Notes under the pieces: generated by a model
Databases searched by the model: none
Told to the model about the DNA's origin: nothing
Seen by the model: the letters and a program-made list of their open reading frames with translations, nothing else
From: Adineta ricciae
Lineage: Eukaryota; Rotifera; Eurotatoria; Adinetida; Adinetidae
DNA length: 64,000 nucleotides
Assembly (NCBI GenBank): GCA_905250025.1
Contig: CAJNOJ010000041.1
Span: 1 to 64,000, forward strand
Reading direction: 5' to 3'
Translations under genes and position numbers: made by a program
In this document: piece after piece, positions 23,232-37,400 of the stretch
How positions within the stretch are numbered: position 1 is the stretch's first letter
Layout of the letters: every line of letters starts with the position of its first letter

Positions 23232-26200
23232 ATGGCAGCCAGTTTACGTACAAAAGCTGTTGAACGGTCGATTAAATCCAATACAGCTGCTTATTATTCC
23301 TATATCGATGAAAGCAAAAATCCTGTGTTGCAAAGTTTTGAAAATCAAATATCGGATTTTAAAAACTATGTGATTAAACAATCGAAATCGAATCAACAAA
23401 TTGACGGCCGATTGTATGTTTTTATAAAATACAAAATGAATCAATAAAAACATATATTTGTAGATCTGAAACGTTGTTTCAATTATGGGGAACATTCCAG
23501 TCGAGGGTATCAGTACGACTGTACTGCGAAAAGTTGATGCATCTTGGTGAATTTCTTGTTGCACATGAAGTAAGTTAGAATAAATACGAAAGAGAACACT
23601 TGTGATTTCGTACTTTTGTAGAAATATAGTTTGGGTCTGTTTCAATGCTATCAGCGGTATTTGAATGATTTCGGAACATTTCATATGCAAGATTTTCAAA
23701 CAATAGATCAAATTGAACAGCGATTTTTTCCAAATGGATTATCGGATGCTACAGCGGACGTATCCGTATGTTATTTTGCTGAAAAGGAGTCTTTTTTTCA
23801 GAAGAGATATTCTTCTATTTGTAGTTTCAAGCTTTGATGGGCTGTGCTCTTTGTTTATTTTTTCTATCTGTTGAACAAGATCCAAAAGTACAACTCGACG
23901 AAACACTCGATCGATGCATCATCGCATTGTCATTTACTCGGTTGCTGATGAATTTAGCACTGAAAGATGACCGATGGTCATGGCTTGTTTACAATGGAAC
24001 AATTTACTTATACAAAATGAGCCGTTATCTGATGGCATTAGGTTACTCTCTACAGGTCTCGAAATAATTTTCTTGTCTTTTTAACTCGAACGTGTTATAT
24101 TTCGGATAGGTTGTTGAGTATCTTGTATGGGGTGCTGTGAGTACTGAAATGTGTTTACCATTGCTATCCATCACGTATTTACCATGGCGATCAACGTTGT
24201 ATTGCGCAGCATGTGAAGCATTTTATGATAGCCGAACGCCGTCCGATGGTGAAGTAAGAGAACTGAATTGAAATTGACACTTCGAAGTAAAATCTTCTCC
24301 GTTTTTTTTCAGAAAGCAATTGCTGGCGAGGTATGTCTAGGCAATCAAAACGTTGTAATACTTGTTTCTTTCTAGAATTTCGCTCGTCGGGCATTGGAAC
24401 AGTTCAAAAATCTTCATGAATTGCAAGCGCTGAGTGTCGAAGGAGATAAATGTCAAGTAGAGAATTCCTTTCGTTATGCGACAATAAAAATCGCCACGAT
24501 GATTTTCAAACGCATGGTATTCGAGAGTCGTCGAAAGGCGAAAGGCGTTCTTCGACCGAAAGTTCGTCAAGCTGCTAAAGAACTCACAGGTCCATGGCCA
24601 CGAACATTAACAGAGAAACTACTGAGCGATATGTTCGATTGTCGTTGCGCACAATTCTTAGCCATTATTCAAGCGTTGTCAGATAGTAACCGACGATTGG
24701 TACTAGCTGGGCCAGCTAACGAACACGAAACAGAATTGCTCGACGTGACGAATGAGTTATTCTATGCAGCTCAATACATCTTACAAGGTAACTACGAAGA
24801 ATAATATAGATTTTAAAAAAAGACGATTATCTCTTGTAGTTAAACATGCCAATGTGGATCAAATTGCTGGAGCCAATGCAAATAGTGTCTATCCGAATAT
24901 AACATTGAAAGAAGATGTTAATCTTCTCGATTTAGCGATCAATGGTGAGTATGGAACAATCAGTTCAAAATTGTATTCAATTTCATGCTTCCCCTAGGAC
25001 AATATGTTGTGCCTCTATCGTATGTCTTACAATTAGTTAAATTGGCATTTAATTATCAAGTTAACGATGTGTTTGAATCAATGATGGAACCTATAAGTGA
25101 ATTAGTTGACCGAGCAGGTGGCAGTCAAACTTCAGTTCTTGCTTTATTGCAAATTCTTTATGAAATTGATCAATGTGAAAAAGATCGTAAAGCAGCAGCA
25201 AATGCAAAGAATGCACGGGCTATCAAAGGCGCGAAAGAGACTGACGTAAAGAAAGCACGTGGAAAGAGTCCACCGAAAAGTAAAGAAAGATCACGAAAGA
25301 AGAGTCCTGAACGTGCAAAAGGAAAATTGAAAACACCAAGACCTGTCCGAGACCTAATTGATGCTGCTAAAGATGTTCGTGCTGAATCGGAAACAGTTGT
25401 TCCAGATAAACCCAATCAAGAACGATCTGTCGAAGATCTATTAGAAGATCTTTGCTTTTTACTATTGATGGATCCACAAATTGTAAGTCTTTCCATCGAT
25501 ATTTATACGTATGATACAATTACTTGTTTTTAGCATGAAAAATTTGAACGAGATGTTCTAATTGATGTCAGTCTATTACTCTGGAACAAGTGTCGACCTG
25601 TTCTACGACGATTCTACAATGAACCAAACGATAATCATCGTTGGTTGACACGACTTGATCATGACCATGTCAAAGTGAGTGTTCTTTTCATTCTCGGTTG
25701 AACATCGTCATTTGTACTCTTTTTCTAGTGGGTTCATCTATGTTTTCAAACTCACGAAATCATGTCTCGCTTTAACTTTGCTGTTGTTGATGCAAGTGCC
25801 TACGCTGAATGTTCACTTCGTCTGGGCCAAATACTAGTTGCTTTGATTCAGCCAAGTCCAACCATTGAAGGTAATTGAATGATCCTATTCGTGATCGATC
25901 TTCACAAAATAATACTTTTTAGCCACCACTCGCACGAGTTCTTACAAGCAACGTTTAAATGAATTACGCGAGTCCCTCACTGCTCACTGTGCGAAAGCAA
26001 CTCTACAAAACTATATCGATGAACTGAAGCGCCAACAAACATTACTTGATAATTCTACATTGAAAGATGAAAAATCTCGAAAGCAACAATCGCACAGTGC
26101 GGATCCTCATTCATCATTAGAAAACAATACATTAACACTGTCTCGACAATTTCCATTGATCTTCTTTGCCGAACAATTTCTTTCACGATCATTGAATGTA

Positions 26201-29200
26201 CTAGCTCAAGCACGATCGAATCTGGTTCGATCCGATGGCTCATCATTGTTTGATCGGAATTGGGTACAGATACTTTCTTTCGTCTTATCTTATCTGACTT
26301 TTCTTTTCGAATTAGTCGGCAAACGCTAATGACGACGATGACGAAACGGATTCATTCAATCAAGTGCGATTTTTTGCGACTCAACCTTTCCATATGGAGA
26401 AAGGACAAACCAGCAAGCTAATGGATAATCTTGTGAAAGATCTCGATGCTGAATTACACTTTATCTACTGTCGAATTGCTGCACTTCTCGAACAAACAAG
26501 CGACGCTAGTAAGAATTGATTTTCTTTCATCGGATTTATCAAAAGATTGCTTTACAGAGTCGATCAAAAAGGGCTCAATTGAACAATATCTCACTGATGC
26601 ACGAGGCAATTCACATAAAAAAGCATTGCTATGTGCAGCCTATGCAAGTACACGGCACGATGAACATCTTGCCGCTGAATACATGCAAGTTAGTTTGAAC
26701 ATTGTTTTGTAGACCGTGTTTTACGAAAGGATTCCGTTTAGAAAGCCTATAAACATCTGTTGGCTGCTGAAGAAGAGGATCGCTTGTATTTTTGGCATCA
26801 TCAAAATCAAAAAGCAGAAAAGCTCTCGAATGAGACAGTTCCCCGACCATGTATTGTTGCCCGAGCACCAAATTTTGTCTACGTGATGGCACCGGACTTT
26901 AGTTCACTATCTGCTAAGGTAAATCTTATCGAAATTGCTCCCTAAATGGTTTTTTAAAATTGTGTTGAAGGTCGCAACCTATCGAATCTTTTGTCGCGCA
27001 GCTGATCGCCCAAATGCAAAAGCTCGAATGGCTGATACAAATTATCCTGGCAGCGGTCAACAGGTTGGTGTCATATTTTTCATAGTATTTATCTTCATTT
27101 GTATTCGTTATTCTAGATTCCAGCTAGTTTTATCAAACCCGTGAAGATCTCTGGTCTTGATCCAGATTTAAAATATGTCTTTTCATTAGCTATCTACGAT
27201 GTACAAGGACAATTGATTGGGGAAAGCGTTAGTGAATCAACTGAACCTATCCTAGCAGCCAATCCAATATCATTACTATTCATTCGATGTCTTCTGTCTC
27301 AAGTGCGTTTTCTACACAGATTTCAATTTCAATCTATGAGAATATGGTTGTAGGTGTCGTATGAAATCAAACAATATGCGGTTGCTAAGAAAGCATTTCA
27401 TGCCATTTGGACGTACTTCGTTAGAACACCAGCTAAGATCGAAAGTTCAATACGTGAATTGATCACCGAGAATCCATTAGTCCTCTATGAGTAACTATGC
27501 CAAGCAATGAGAATCGACTCATTCTATGTGTCCTCTTTTTGCAGACTGCGATACTCATGCGTAGCGGAAAGTTCCATTTCTTTATTGCAAAAGTTTATCA
27601 ACTCGATCTTTATCAATTTGGAAATATTTATCAAGGAGAATCACTATTACTGCGATATGATTACACCAACATCCTCCACTCGTACTAATCAAGTATTGCT
27701 CATCTTCCCACTTTGTCTTATCCTTTTTCGAGACTATCGTTGTAGATCAATCGTATTCATGCTTGTAGTCAAATTCTGATCGCGTTAGAGCTTTCCTGTT
27801 GGCTCAATGATCCTCAGTATACTCTACAATCAATAATTTATCTCTATGGCTTATTAACACCATTGATCTTTCATAAAATCTTCTATCCGTCTCTCAATCA
27901 TATCTTTGACAAATCACTCGCCGTACTCGAAGAAATTTCGCAACAAATAACAAAACAACGTTCGCGTTTAACACAAGAGAATCTCTACCACATGGTTGCC
28001 TGTATGACCTCGTATCTCAGTGAATATTTACAAGAGAACAATGAAGTTAAAATGTCGAGCTTAGTCAATCAGATCGGAAAGAGAATCCTCTCAACAATGA
28101 TAACCACGCCAACAAATGACACCAGCCGAGCGCATCAAACTTCAGCAGTAGGTACACAGGGCCAAACAATCCTATCGGACGAAGTCGCAGAATCGATAAT
28201 GCCGAAATCGTATTATATCTCATTGCATAATGAAGAACTTAAAGCGTTAGAACGATTTGTCGCGAAAGAGCGGAATACTCAAGCAGCACTGAATGGCAAC
28301 GAAGAATCAACAGCAGTCTATAGTTTTATCAATTCAACGTCTGTTCTACATAGTTATAAAGAAGGTAAGTGTCAATGTTAAGTTAGAGGAGAGAACTATT
28401 AAGGATATATGTTTAGTTCAAAAGTTCCGAAAACGTCCAGTATACATGGAGTATCTCGCTCAAATTCTGACAAAATCTTTGCTCGAATCGTCCGGCGATG
28501 AAATTCTTAATTGGTACGATGATAATCAAGAGTTTATCGGCAAAAGAAACGAACTCATTCTTGGTCCTTGGCGAATGCTCATTACCAAAGGCGAAGATAT
28601 CATAGCTCTACTTGGCAATAATGAAAATAAATACGGTAAGATCACGGTGGACAACACTTTCTGAAACATTCGTTTGAGAACTTTCTAGCTGCGGCAGTAA
28701 CAGAATTCAGTCCGGAACAAAAAGATAAACAACAACAACAACAACAGTTGACTGGAAAGAAAAAACAAGCGGCTTTGACAAAGAAGATGCTCCGTGCTAA
28801 ACCGACGAAATATCATTTTCTAATACCGACGAAAACTTCCGATGTACAACGTAAAGAGCTCGAACAACGACAAAAGCCTGTAAGTATCACAAATCATCTC
28901 CTAACCTACACGCTGAAGCTTAATCTTAAGCATTTGTCTTATTTATTGACAAGAGGCTTCAAAAGATACAATAACAAGACGAGAAAACTACTTAGTTATT
29001 GTGTTTCGAAAGTAAACTTGAATTCTTGTTCGTCATTGGCATTCAACTGAAATAGACCAACGATGACTGAACCATCGACTTGTAATAGAGTATCATTTGT
29101 GTTCTCCTTCAACGTTAAGTTATCTTGCGAGGAAAATCTTAGGCGATATTCCAGATCCATCGGACGTTTTTTACTGTTAATCAAACGTAAATTCATCGAA

Positions 29201-32200
29201 TAAGTCGAGAGGATAAATCGATAACCATTCGCTTCATATGCTTGCCGACGTGATATTAATTGAATCGATTCTATGAATTGTAAATCAGGATCTTCACCTA
29301 AATAGAATTCATTGGTCTCATTCGCTGAATAATCCGACCAGGTGGTCTCGCCCACTAATCGATCGGATTCGCGAACAAACACATGTCCTTTGGGGAGATA
29401 TTTATCCGGTACGCGAAGACGATAGGCACGTTGAGCATTGCCTTGACGATCCATTCGTTGAAAATATTTATCGATTAAACCGTAACGTTCGATATCAATG
29501 GTCGGACGAAACATCGGAAGGATATAATTCGAGTGAGGATCGAGAATAAATGTATCGTTGATCGTGAATATATAAAGACCAGCCAATTCTTCACTTTGAG
29601 ATATTATTGGTGTCGGATATGTTGTCGTAGCAATGATCTGTTGGTCGCTAGCAACTCCGGCGCTGCCAAAACCACTGTAGTCATTATACGAAGCGGACGA
29701 GTACGATGATGAACGAATATTCACATCGCCGGCAATCAATTCAGCTGAATCGATCATCAGCAACGAACTTCCATCATTCCGTATATCCGCGTATGCTTGT
29801 AGAATCGAATCAGTATCGTTCATTTCTAACTGCAGATCATACCGTACTTGCCATTTGATGTTGTTTTGTAAATACCGTAGATAGAGTTGTTCATCATGTT
29901 TGAGGTCAAATATGAAATCAACGAAATATCGACGAACGAATGGAGTCGACAAGTACCGAATTCGATCAGGAGTGAGTACATAATATGTATTATCGACAAG
30001 ATCGTGTACTAAATTTCGTGTTTCGTCTATCATAATCGCTGGTGTATACGTTTCATTGTGTGTACTACGTTGAATGAGAATCTTTTGTCCGTTGGTAGTC
30101 GTTTCATTGTAGTAAAGACTTTGGGCGTAGATATTCACATGCTTGCCGATTAGTCGAAATGAATCGGTTCGAATGTCGGTCCATTCTTGTTGAGAGTAAT
30201 TAACCGGCAAATCGAATGGGGATATCGGTTGAAGAATTTCTGCAATATTATCGTAAATGCGAATATGAATGCCATAATCTGTGACATTCGATGCTTGAAT
30301 GAGAGAACTTCCCAGAAAAATAGTTGTTAGGAGATAAGAAATCAGTGTCATTGTCGACGACAATGGAGTTATCTTTGTTCTACGTACGGTATTTATGTTT
30401 CATATAGAAATAACACGATGAATAATGCGAAGGAGGCGCTTGTCATGAATCTTTTTTGTTAAGCCTTAGATTGTTAGTGAAGAAAAAAAGAACGTTGGTG
30501 AATGTCACGAAGAGACTTACGAATCAAGGATATGTTTATTTTTGATTTTAATAGGCAATTGATAAACTATTCAATATCTTACCTGATCTCTATCGACAAA
30601 GTCAAGCAAGAAAGAAATTTCGGCGATTTATCAACGAAGAATTAGCATGGCGATCGCAATATGAACTGTTGAACGGACTTTATTGCCTTGATCGAATCCC
30701 ATATGTCATCAAAGAGTTTAATGAGAAACTTTACGTTTTATTGGAAGACGGACGTTATCGATTTGATCGAATTAATCCAAATTTATTTACATATGATCAG
30801 ACCAATTTGATTCTACGCAAAGTAATCGATGATGAAATTCTCGATGATCCGACGCTCGACCAAAAATTCGAATTCCAATTTCTGCAATCGGATGTAAAAG
30901 ATCGAGTCGAAGTCATCAGTGAACTCGTCATTGGTAAGATTTCACGTCGTTGTTTTCTATTTTTTCTAAAAAATATCTGAAATACTTCTAGGACAAATCT
31001 CAGATCCAAATGTCTATTTGAAAAACGATGGTCTGAACTCCTTTCGCGATCGAAAAGGACAACAAACAAGCTCCATACCTCATCCGAAGAACATAGACCG
31101 CTCTGATTCTCCACACAACGAGTCGATTGAGCATCAAGCCCAATCAGATGCTTATGGGTTTAAACACATTCGTGCTTACATCGATCGTTTTCTTGCTCAT
31201 TATCGTCGAGCGATCGTTCTCGCTCATCGTTCAACCAATTGGACGTTATTACAAAACGTTGCCAAATCGTTTTACAATTCTCTGGAACAACTCATTCAAT
31301 ACCTTTCCACCACAACATTGAAGAAGATATTCTCAATCAATGCTCTACTTTCGCATAGCTACCAAACGATGTTCATTGCCAGTGAGTTACTTCTCGATAT
31401 GCTCTATCGTACAAAGCCATTCTATGACAATCAAAATGACAAATTGAGAAATACGAATTCGAATCGATTGAACCAATGGTTTACAAACTTGGAATGTTCA
31501 TGGACAGGAACGACGTTCAATTTCGAACAACCACAAGATCGAACAATACTAATGGATCTGAGATTCATCAAGAAGTTTATTTTACGCGCATTACATTCTT
31601 TGTATGTCGCAGCGAAATGGGAAAAACTAGGAACGATAGCAATGAGATTCAATGCTTTATCTGAGTGAGTGAAAGTTTGTCAGAGAAGAGTATATTCGTT
31701 TGTTTGTCTGCTTGTTTTAGTCATTATTTTGCAGACTTAGTTAGTCCGTTGTTGATCGCTGCTCAAACTGCGTTACTGCAACAATTGCGTGATCGACAGA
31801 ACTCAACTGATCAGCCACATTTCAAGGCAGCTGTTGCTACATTAGGACGACCGATACATCCCGATGATTTTTATACACTTCGACCTGAAAAACTCTTTCA
31901 AATCTCCAATGATATGTATGAAAGCTCTGTTCTACCACTCAGCCTTGATGATCGACTCGATCCGAAAGGATTCGACTTCTATGCTCGTATGTTTTCTTGA
32001 TTTCTAAAAACTGCATTCATCCGTGTTCTTATGTAGAAACCAATCACGCGCTGGAACTCATTAGCATACCACTTGATGTGGAGTTTAGTCGTAAACTTCT
32101 ACGACAAGGCCTAGAAAAGACTCATTATTCATCTCGATCGATCATCGAGTGTCGAAAAATGTTTGCATTCTATATATTCAAACAAGAACAAGAATTAGCG

Positions 32201-35200
32201 AAAGATTTTCTCATTTTTACACCGATTACAGAAAATATTTCTCAACAGGAAAAGCAAATCTCTGGGAAGAAAGAGGCAACATTGACATATCAATATCGGC
32301 CACTAACACCGGGAGAATCTTTAGAATTTTCTCCATTAGAGACTAATAAAATCGAGACGCCACCATCGACACGGATCACGAAAGAATCAGTGATCGAAAC
32401 GTATCAAACATTAGCAAGTAAGATCAAATTTTCAAATAAATAGAACTAATACAACTGTATCTTACTGATAGAATTATTGCTGGGTCAAAATCGTCGTGAT
32501 CTATACTGTCAGATACAAAGTGAACTTGGAGATTTATACTTTCATTGTGATAAACTATTGTGAGTTACATTCATAGCACACTCTTCGGAAACGTATTTCA
32601 AGCTGTTTAGAGAATCGAAATCGGTCTGGTGTGATGTTATTGATCTACTTCTCGAAAGCACCGATGTCATAACTACATGGTTCAAAAAAGATTCATTAAG
32701 AAATCTCATATCAAATCGTGTACAACTCATTCAGAAATGTGGTATTTGGGGATGTCTATTACTAGCAATTGTCACATCGAAATTAGCCAAGTAAAGGTTC
32801 TGCTTAGTATTCGATGATTTTCTTGATTGATCTCTTTCAGATACCATATCCATTTGAATTGTGATCAACATCTTCAAACATGTTTGTTAAGTGCATACTT
32901 TCTTCGTTCAATTTTCTTCTACACTTTACCACATTCGGAACATGATCTGGATTATGCAACATTATTCATTGATCATTCTGTCCATGTCTGGCCTGGTGTA
33001 CAATTGACTAGTGATGAATTTCGTTTGAATCCATCGGCATTGATGGACGCGCTAGCCTACACAAGCGAAGCACTCATTCGCCATGATATTTGTCTTCAAG
33101 TAAGCGAAGCAGAAGGAGATTTCTGTGCTAAGATGTGAATTGTTCTTAAGGTTCTTCCGGTTATTGCTCTCTACGATGTTTTTGCCTTACATTGTCGGAA
33201 TGTTCAACATACAGTACAAGCGCGACTTCTACGTTTACGTGCTTTGATTCAGTTGAATTTGTTTCATGAAGCACATCAGATTATTTATATATTGATCGAT
33301 GGGCACAAACTACCTCATACACAATTACCTGGTCACTATCGGTTGAGTATTTCAGAAGCAAATTCATCTAAACATTACAAAGTAGGATAGCATGCATTCT
33401 TTAGCTAGGAATTCATCTTCTTGCCATTGGTCTTCTTTTTCTAGCCGAAATATTTTGACAATACTAAAAGTGTTATCTCCGATCATAATATTGCTGTAAG
33501 TTGGTTATTGTACAAAAAAAGAGACAAGAAAGTGAATATGTCTTTCCATTTGTGTTAGGTATTGGAAGGCCTTCTCACATCGAAACTTTCTCCAACCTTG
33601 TCGCAACTTTATAGAAGTCATCTAACCATCGAATTTCATTATCTCCTTTCACTGTTTTTCATTCGTCTGGCAGCACGTATTCCAGTCATAGCCGACCTAG
33701 ATTTATTTCAGTGAGTTTCGCCACCTACTTCATCCATTTTCCATTCCTTCATTTCAGAAATAGTGAATTGAAAGAAATGCTGAATGGGCCAATTTCACGT
33801 ACATACCGGCGAACAGCTGCCAATGTCGGTGACGGAAGTAAGTTCATTTCCGACATCTCGCCTTTGCTCATGTATTCTTCAATAGCAAAAGTCAAATCAA
33901 CAGTTTTTCCCGACGAATCATCACGTTCGTTTGTTCATGTGAAATCTTACCTTATTGGTACTGGAAAATTATTTGCCGAGAAGTGTCTAAACGTTTTGCA
34001 ACAAACTGATGAATTATCACGCGATCATCCATCGAATCTCGAATCATTCGAACATCAATTACTCATTGATTGTTTAACTATATTAGCTGAATGTGCTCAT
34101 CAATGTCATCTAGATCAATTAGCAGCAAGATATGCTTTGGAATCATTGAAAGTCCTATCAACGGTTGGAGAAGATAACATTGCCGAAAAGAAGATTGCAA
34201 ATGGGTAAATCTCGAAAACAGAACTTCGTTCAAATCATCTCTTGATTCATTCATTTAGATCATCAAAGCGTAAATCATCTTTGCCACGCGCAAGTGTCAG
34301 CACTCGACATCCACAGAAAACACTCAATGCATTGAATATTCTTTTCAACAGTCGCTATTCGCATAATCTCAACGTTTATACATGGTTGAAGCAACGTGCC
34401 TATCTTTGTTATATTATTTTACAACAAATTAATTCGTTGGGGAAAGTGAAGGGTATTGATGAGCATACACGTGAAGAATTAGCGAATGTTCAAGTTTATA
34501 TTGACGACGGTTTCAACGAATCTGAGCAGTATCAATGCGAATCGATGCAAGCAACGTTCTTGTTATATAAAGCATTGAATAACTTGAGTGAACTAGTGAA
34601 TATCAAAGAGAATATCCAACGGTTGAATACGGCTTGTCAATTGTTTCAATCAGCGTTGACTCAACAGAATAATCTTTTGTCTGTAGAGATTCTAATGAAT
34701 CGATCATTGACACAGATACTTCTTTGGGAACATCATTGCGTTCAAGATTTTAACGGAACTGTCACGAAACTGATCGAAGAGAAAGAAAATGATAAATTAC
34801 AATCATCCATCCTAGATTTCGTATGTATCCGTTTTGCAACTAAGCAGAAGTGAACACTAATTGTCTATTTAGCTTGTTCAAATGCGTGAACGTATCCAAA
34901 CGACCAGTTCGAGCCATCCTCGTGATTGGTTCTCCATACCAGTTATTCCATTGGCAAATCTCTATTCTCCCTTACTTCTTCCCTTAGTATTTGCTAAATT
35001 ACGTACAGCAACAATCATAGTCGATCATGCGTACCGTTCGTTAAGTGAAGATTTAACCATGAACAATCTCTTCGAAAATGCTCAAACATTGTTTCGTCAA
35101 TGTTTAACGTTAAATCAAACATTAGTCGAACGTTATGTGAATATCGACTGCGAATGTCTTCTACATTTAGCTCGTATTGGTCGTTTACAAAAACGAATTA

Positions 35201-36999
35201 GTTTAACGTCAACCATGACAATTCCATTGAGAACTGTTGTCAAATACCTCTTAGATGCTATTCGTCTATGTTACTTTAGTACGAATGACGGAGAATTTAT
35301 TCAGACGTGTTATTTTGAATTAGCGATCGTTTTACTTGAATATACACGCGCGCCAATCGATGGAGCGAGAAAACTGTCGGTGAAGTCTTTACCACTAGCC
35401 AAATCACAAGATCTGTCGGCTCCTTCGAAACCACAGCAAGTGAAATTGCGCGCAAGTGTTGCGGTTTCGAATAACATTAATACTACGGAACAGCAACAAC
35501 AACAAAAGCAGCAGCAGCAGATCAAGCAAGCGGCATCCGTTGCTGTACATGCGGCAACCCAAATGGCCGTGAATCAGAAACAACGGTAATTCGAAACGGA
35601 AGATTCGAACCGCTTTTTACAAGTTGCTTTTTACCTTATTTAGTGTACAACTACCTGGTCTAGCTGAAGAATTTTCTGAAACAGATGAAATTCATTGGCC
35701 AACGTATTTAGCAGCCGATATCATCGGATATTTTATCTTTCCGGAACGTCGACGAGTCTTTAAAAGTTAGTTATATCGGCTCTTCTTGTAACTTTCGAAG
35801 ATCTTTTGTCTCCAATAGGTGCAGCCGAAAAAGAAGTGTTAACATTAGCACCACATTTCGAAGCAAAACTATTACCGGAGCCTTTTGACACCAAACTTGA
35901 CCGTCTCAACCTAGCGGCCACACAAGATTTGACTTGGTTACATCTTCTCAGTACGATTATCTTCTTTATTTTCCATTTCTTGAATCGGATCTTGTTTTAG
36001 ACTACCAAAATAACGTGGCGAAACGTCTTGATAATCGTCAATTACTTTCCTTGGACTGTGATGCTGTGGGTCGATCGAATCTCTTCTTTTTACACATCTT
36101 TCCACGTTTTGTTGGCGTTACCCAAGCTCTGCAATCACTTCATCATTATTCATCGCAATGCATGTCGATATATCCATCAGATATCTATAATGACAGTGTT
36201 TTACAGATGACTTCGTCATCAACGAATAACTTCCCACATCGAGCATCGGTTTCATCTGCGCGGACTATGCGTAGTGTCCAATCAAATGCCAATGAGATAA
36301 ACGATGAAAATCTCGAACATTGTCCCAATATTCATCTTCAAATGGTCAAGAAAGAACTCTCTGATGAGCAACTAAAAACAGAATTCAGTCTATCATGGTA
36401 TTCATCGAACACAATACGTGTTTACACATCACAAGCACATAATCAACCTCAGTTGCCTGTTTTTGGTTTTTACACGACTGGAAATGACGATTTGATCAAT
36501 GTAGTATCTGTACCATTGGAACAATTACTTTATCTGCATAAAAAGTATGTTTTCATCTGATTATTTCGAAGATTATTCCAACTGTTCTGTAGGTACTTAC
36601 CGTTGGCTCAAATCGCTGAAACTGATCCTAAACAAATCAGCCATGTAAGAAAAATATCTTGCGAAAAAAGGTCTCCATTATTCCTTATTCTTTAGAATCA
36701 AATACAATCAATTCTACGAGAGTTATTCATACTTTTAACCGGAGAGCAAACTGTTAAAATTGTCGACGATGACGAAGCTTTGTCAAAAGTACGTTTTCCA
36801 TCAGAATCTATTCACCTGTGATGTCTTCTCAATCTATGTGTAGATAACGCCTCGTCTGACTGACTCGAACGCGTATGTTGAACTAGAGCGATTTCTCAAT
36901 CCCAAATTCGGCGCACAAACAAATGATGTACAACTTCGTGACTGGTTTATCAATACATTTAAACAATCTGCGAATACACTTTTATTAACACAAGATTAA
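23232..36999 (+). CDS. CFAP54: Cilia- and flagella-associated protein 54 (CFAP54)
   Basis: A very large axonemal protein of the central-apparatus C1d projection, needed for motile cilia. Dozens of exons separated by introns of about 50 bases run from MAASLRTKAVERSI at 23232 to TAA at 36997-36999. The estimated length of about 3,000 residues is normal for the family. The N-terminal third is a helical TPR-like solenoid (LFQCYQRYLNDFGTF, LMGCALCLFFLSV, YLYKMSRYLMALGY). A Lys/Arg/Ser-rich linker follows near 25190-25340. A fibronectin-III-like unit lies around 26850-27290 (CIVARAPNFVYV, VKISGLDPDLKYVFSLAIYD), then more helical repeats. A Gln-rich stretch lies near 35490-35530. One intron, 28880-30554, is 1,675 bases and contains an antisense gene. 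No frame break was seen in the exons read. Confidence 0.9.
28942..28947 (-). terminator. Candidate poly(A) signal, nested gene
   Basis: AATAAA on the minus strand, about 50 bases downstream of the nested gene's stop and inside the CFAP54 intron. It would allow an independent transcript. Confidence 0.5.
28996..30363 (-). CDS. Intronless secreted protein nested in CFAP54, DUF4139-like
   Basis: A single uninterrupted 455-residue frame, unlike its multi-exon neighbours. The N-terminus is a signal peptide (TLISYLLTTIFLGSSLIQAS). Many Asn-X-Ser/Thr glycosylation sites follow (NVT, NYS, NET, NDT, NLT), and there is no second membrane segment, so it is probably secreted. The order of beta-rich words is YGIHIRIYDNIAEILQPI, KWQVRYDLQLEM, LQAYADIRNDG, IDSAELIAGDVNI and NEFYLGEDPDLQF. 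It recalls DUF4140/DUF4139 proteins, in which a Trp-x-x-Tyr-Asp strand precedes an AxIxN strand. That match is from memory and tentative. An AATAAA on this strand lies about 50 bases after the stop. Lack of introns suggests a retrocopy or a late insertion into the host intron. Confidence 0.75.
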   Translation of the reverse strand: MSSTMTLISYLLTTIFLGSSLIQASNVTDYGIHIRIYDNIAEILQPISPFDLPVNYSQQEWTDIRTDSFRLIGKHVNIYAQSLYYNETTTNGQKILIQRSTHNETYTPAIMIDETRNLVHDLVDNTYYVLTPDRIRYLSTPFVRRYFVDFIFDLKHDEQLYLRYLQNNIKWQVRYDLQLEMNDTDSILQAYADIRNDGSSLLMIDSAELIAGDVNIRSSSYSSASYNDYSGFGSAGVASDQQIIATTTYPTPIISQSEELAGLYIFTINDTFILDPHSNYILPMFRPTIDIERYGLIDKYFQRMDRQGNAQRAYRLRVPDKYLPKGHVFVRESDRLVGETTWSDYSANETNEFYLGEDPDLQFIESIQLISRRQAYEANGYRFILSTYSMNLRLINSKKRPMDLEYRLRFSSQDNLTLKENTNDTLLQVDGSVIVGLFQLNANDEQEFKFTFETQ

Positions 37000-37032
37000 C
37001 GTTGTTTTGTATATTACTTTGTATCACATTAC

Positions 37033-37038
37033 AATAAA
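37033..37038 (+). terminator. Poly(A) signal of CFAP54
   Basis: AATAAA 34 bases after the CFAP54 stop codon, an ideal position for a short 3' untranslated region. Confidence 0.6.
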
Positions 37039-37400
37039 ATGAGTATCTGAGAGTGAATAAACACTACATTGGATTTTAGCGACATCTAGTTCAGGTTTTA
37101 TATTCGAAGGGAAAATTCTTTGAAAAGAATAAGAGTTTAAAAAAACAAATAAAATTAAATCTTTTTTCCAATGAAACCGATTTTCTTGAGTCATTGGTAA
37201 TCAATGCCACAGTCAATGTCGAATTCGTATTATTGGTGACTCCATCTCTGATTCTCATGACTGCATATGAGCACTACGGAACACTTGATATATCTCGTAG
37301 CCAACAGCAAGCAAGTAATCGTATCTGATGTTCAAGGCTCTTTATTATCGTCTATTGAAAACTATTTGAAATGATCGAAAAGCAGATTGACATTGAATGA
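37039..37400. other. Spacer between CFAP54 and the SNase-like gene
   Basis: About 360 bases, AT-rich, with no coding potential. It should include the promoter of the SNase-like gene. Confidence 0.45.

Larger units (their letters stand above)
28880..30554 (+). other. Giant CFAP54 intron hosting a nested gene
   Basis: The donor GTAAGTATC after codon ...QKP at 28880 and the acceptor ...TTTTAATAG at 30554 keep the CFAP54 frame (KP then AIDKLFNILPDLY). All other CFAP54 introns I read are about 45-120 bases, so this one is roughly thirty times longer. Nearly all the extra length is the antisense intronless gene at 28996-30363. Confidence 0.85.

Noticed and set aside
25170..25415. Minus-strand frame inside CFAP54
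   Set aside because: It is the complement of the Lys/Ser-rich CFAP54 linker; its Phe/Arg-rich composition is a shadow.
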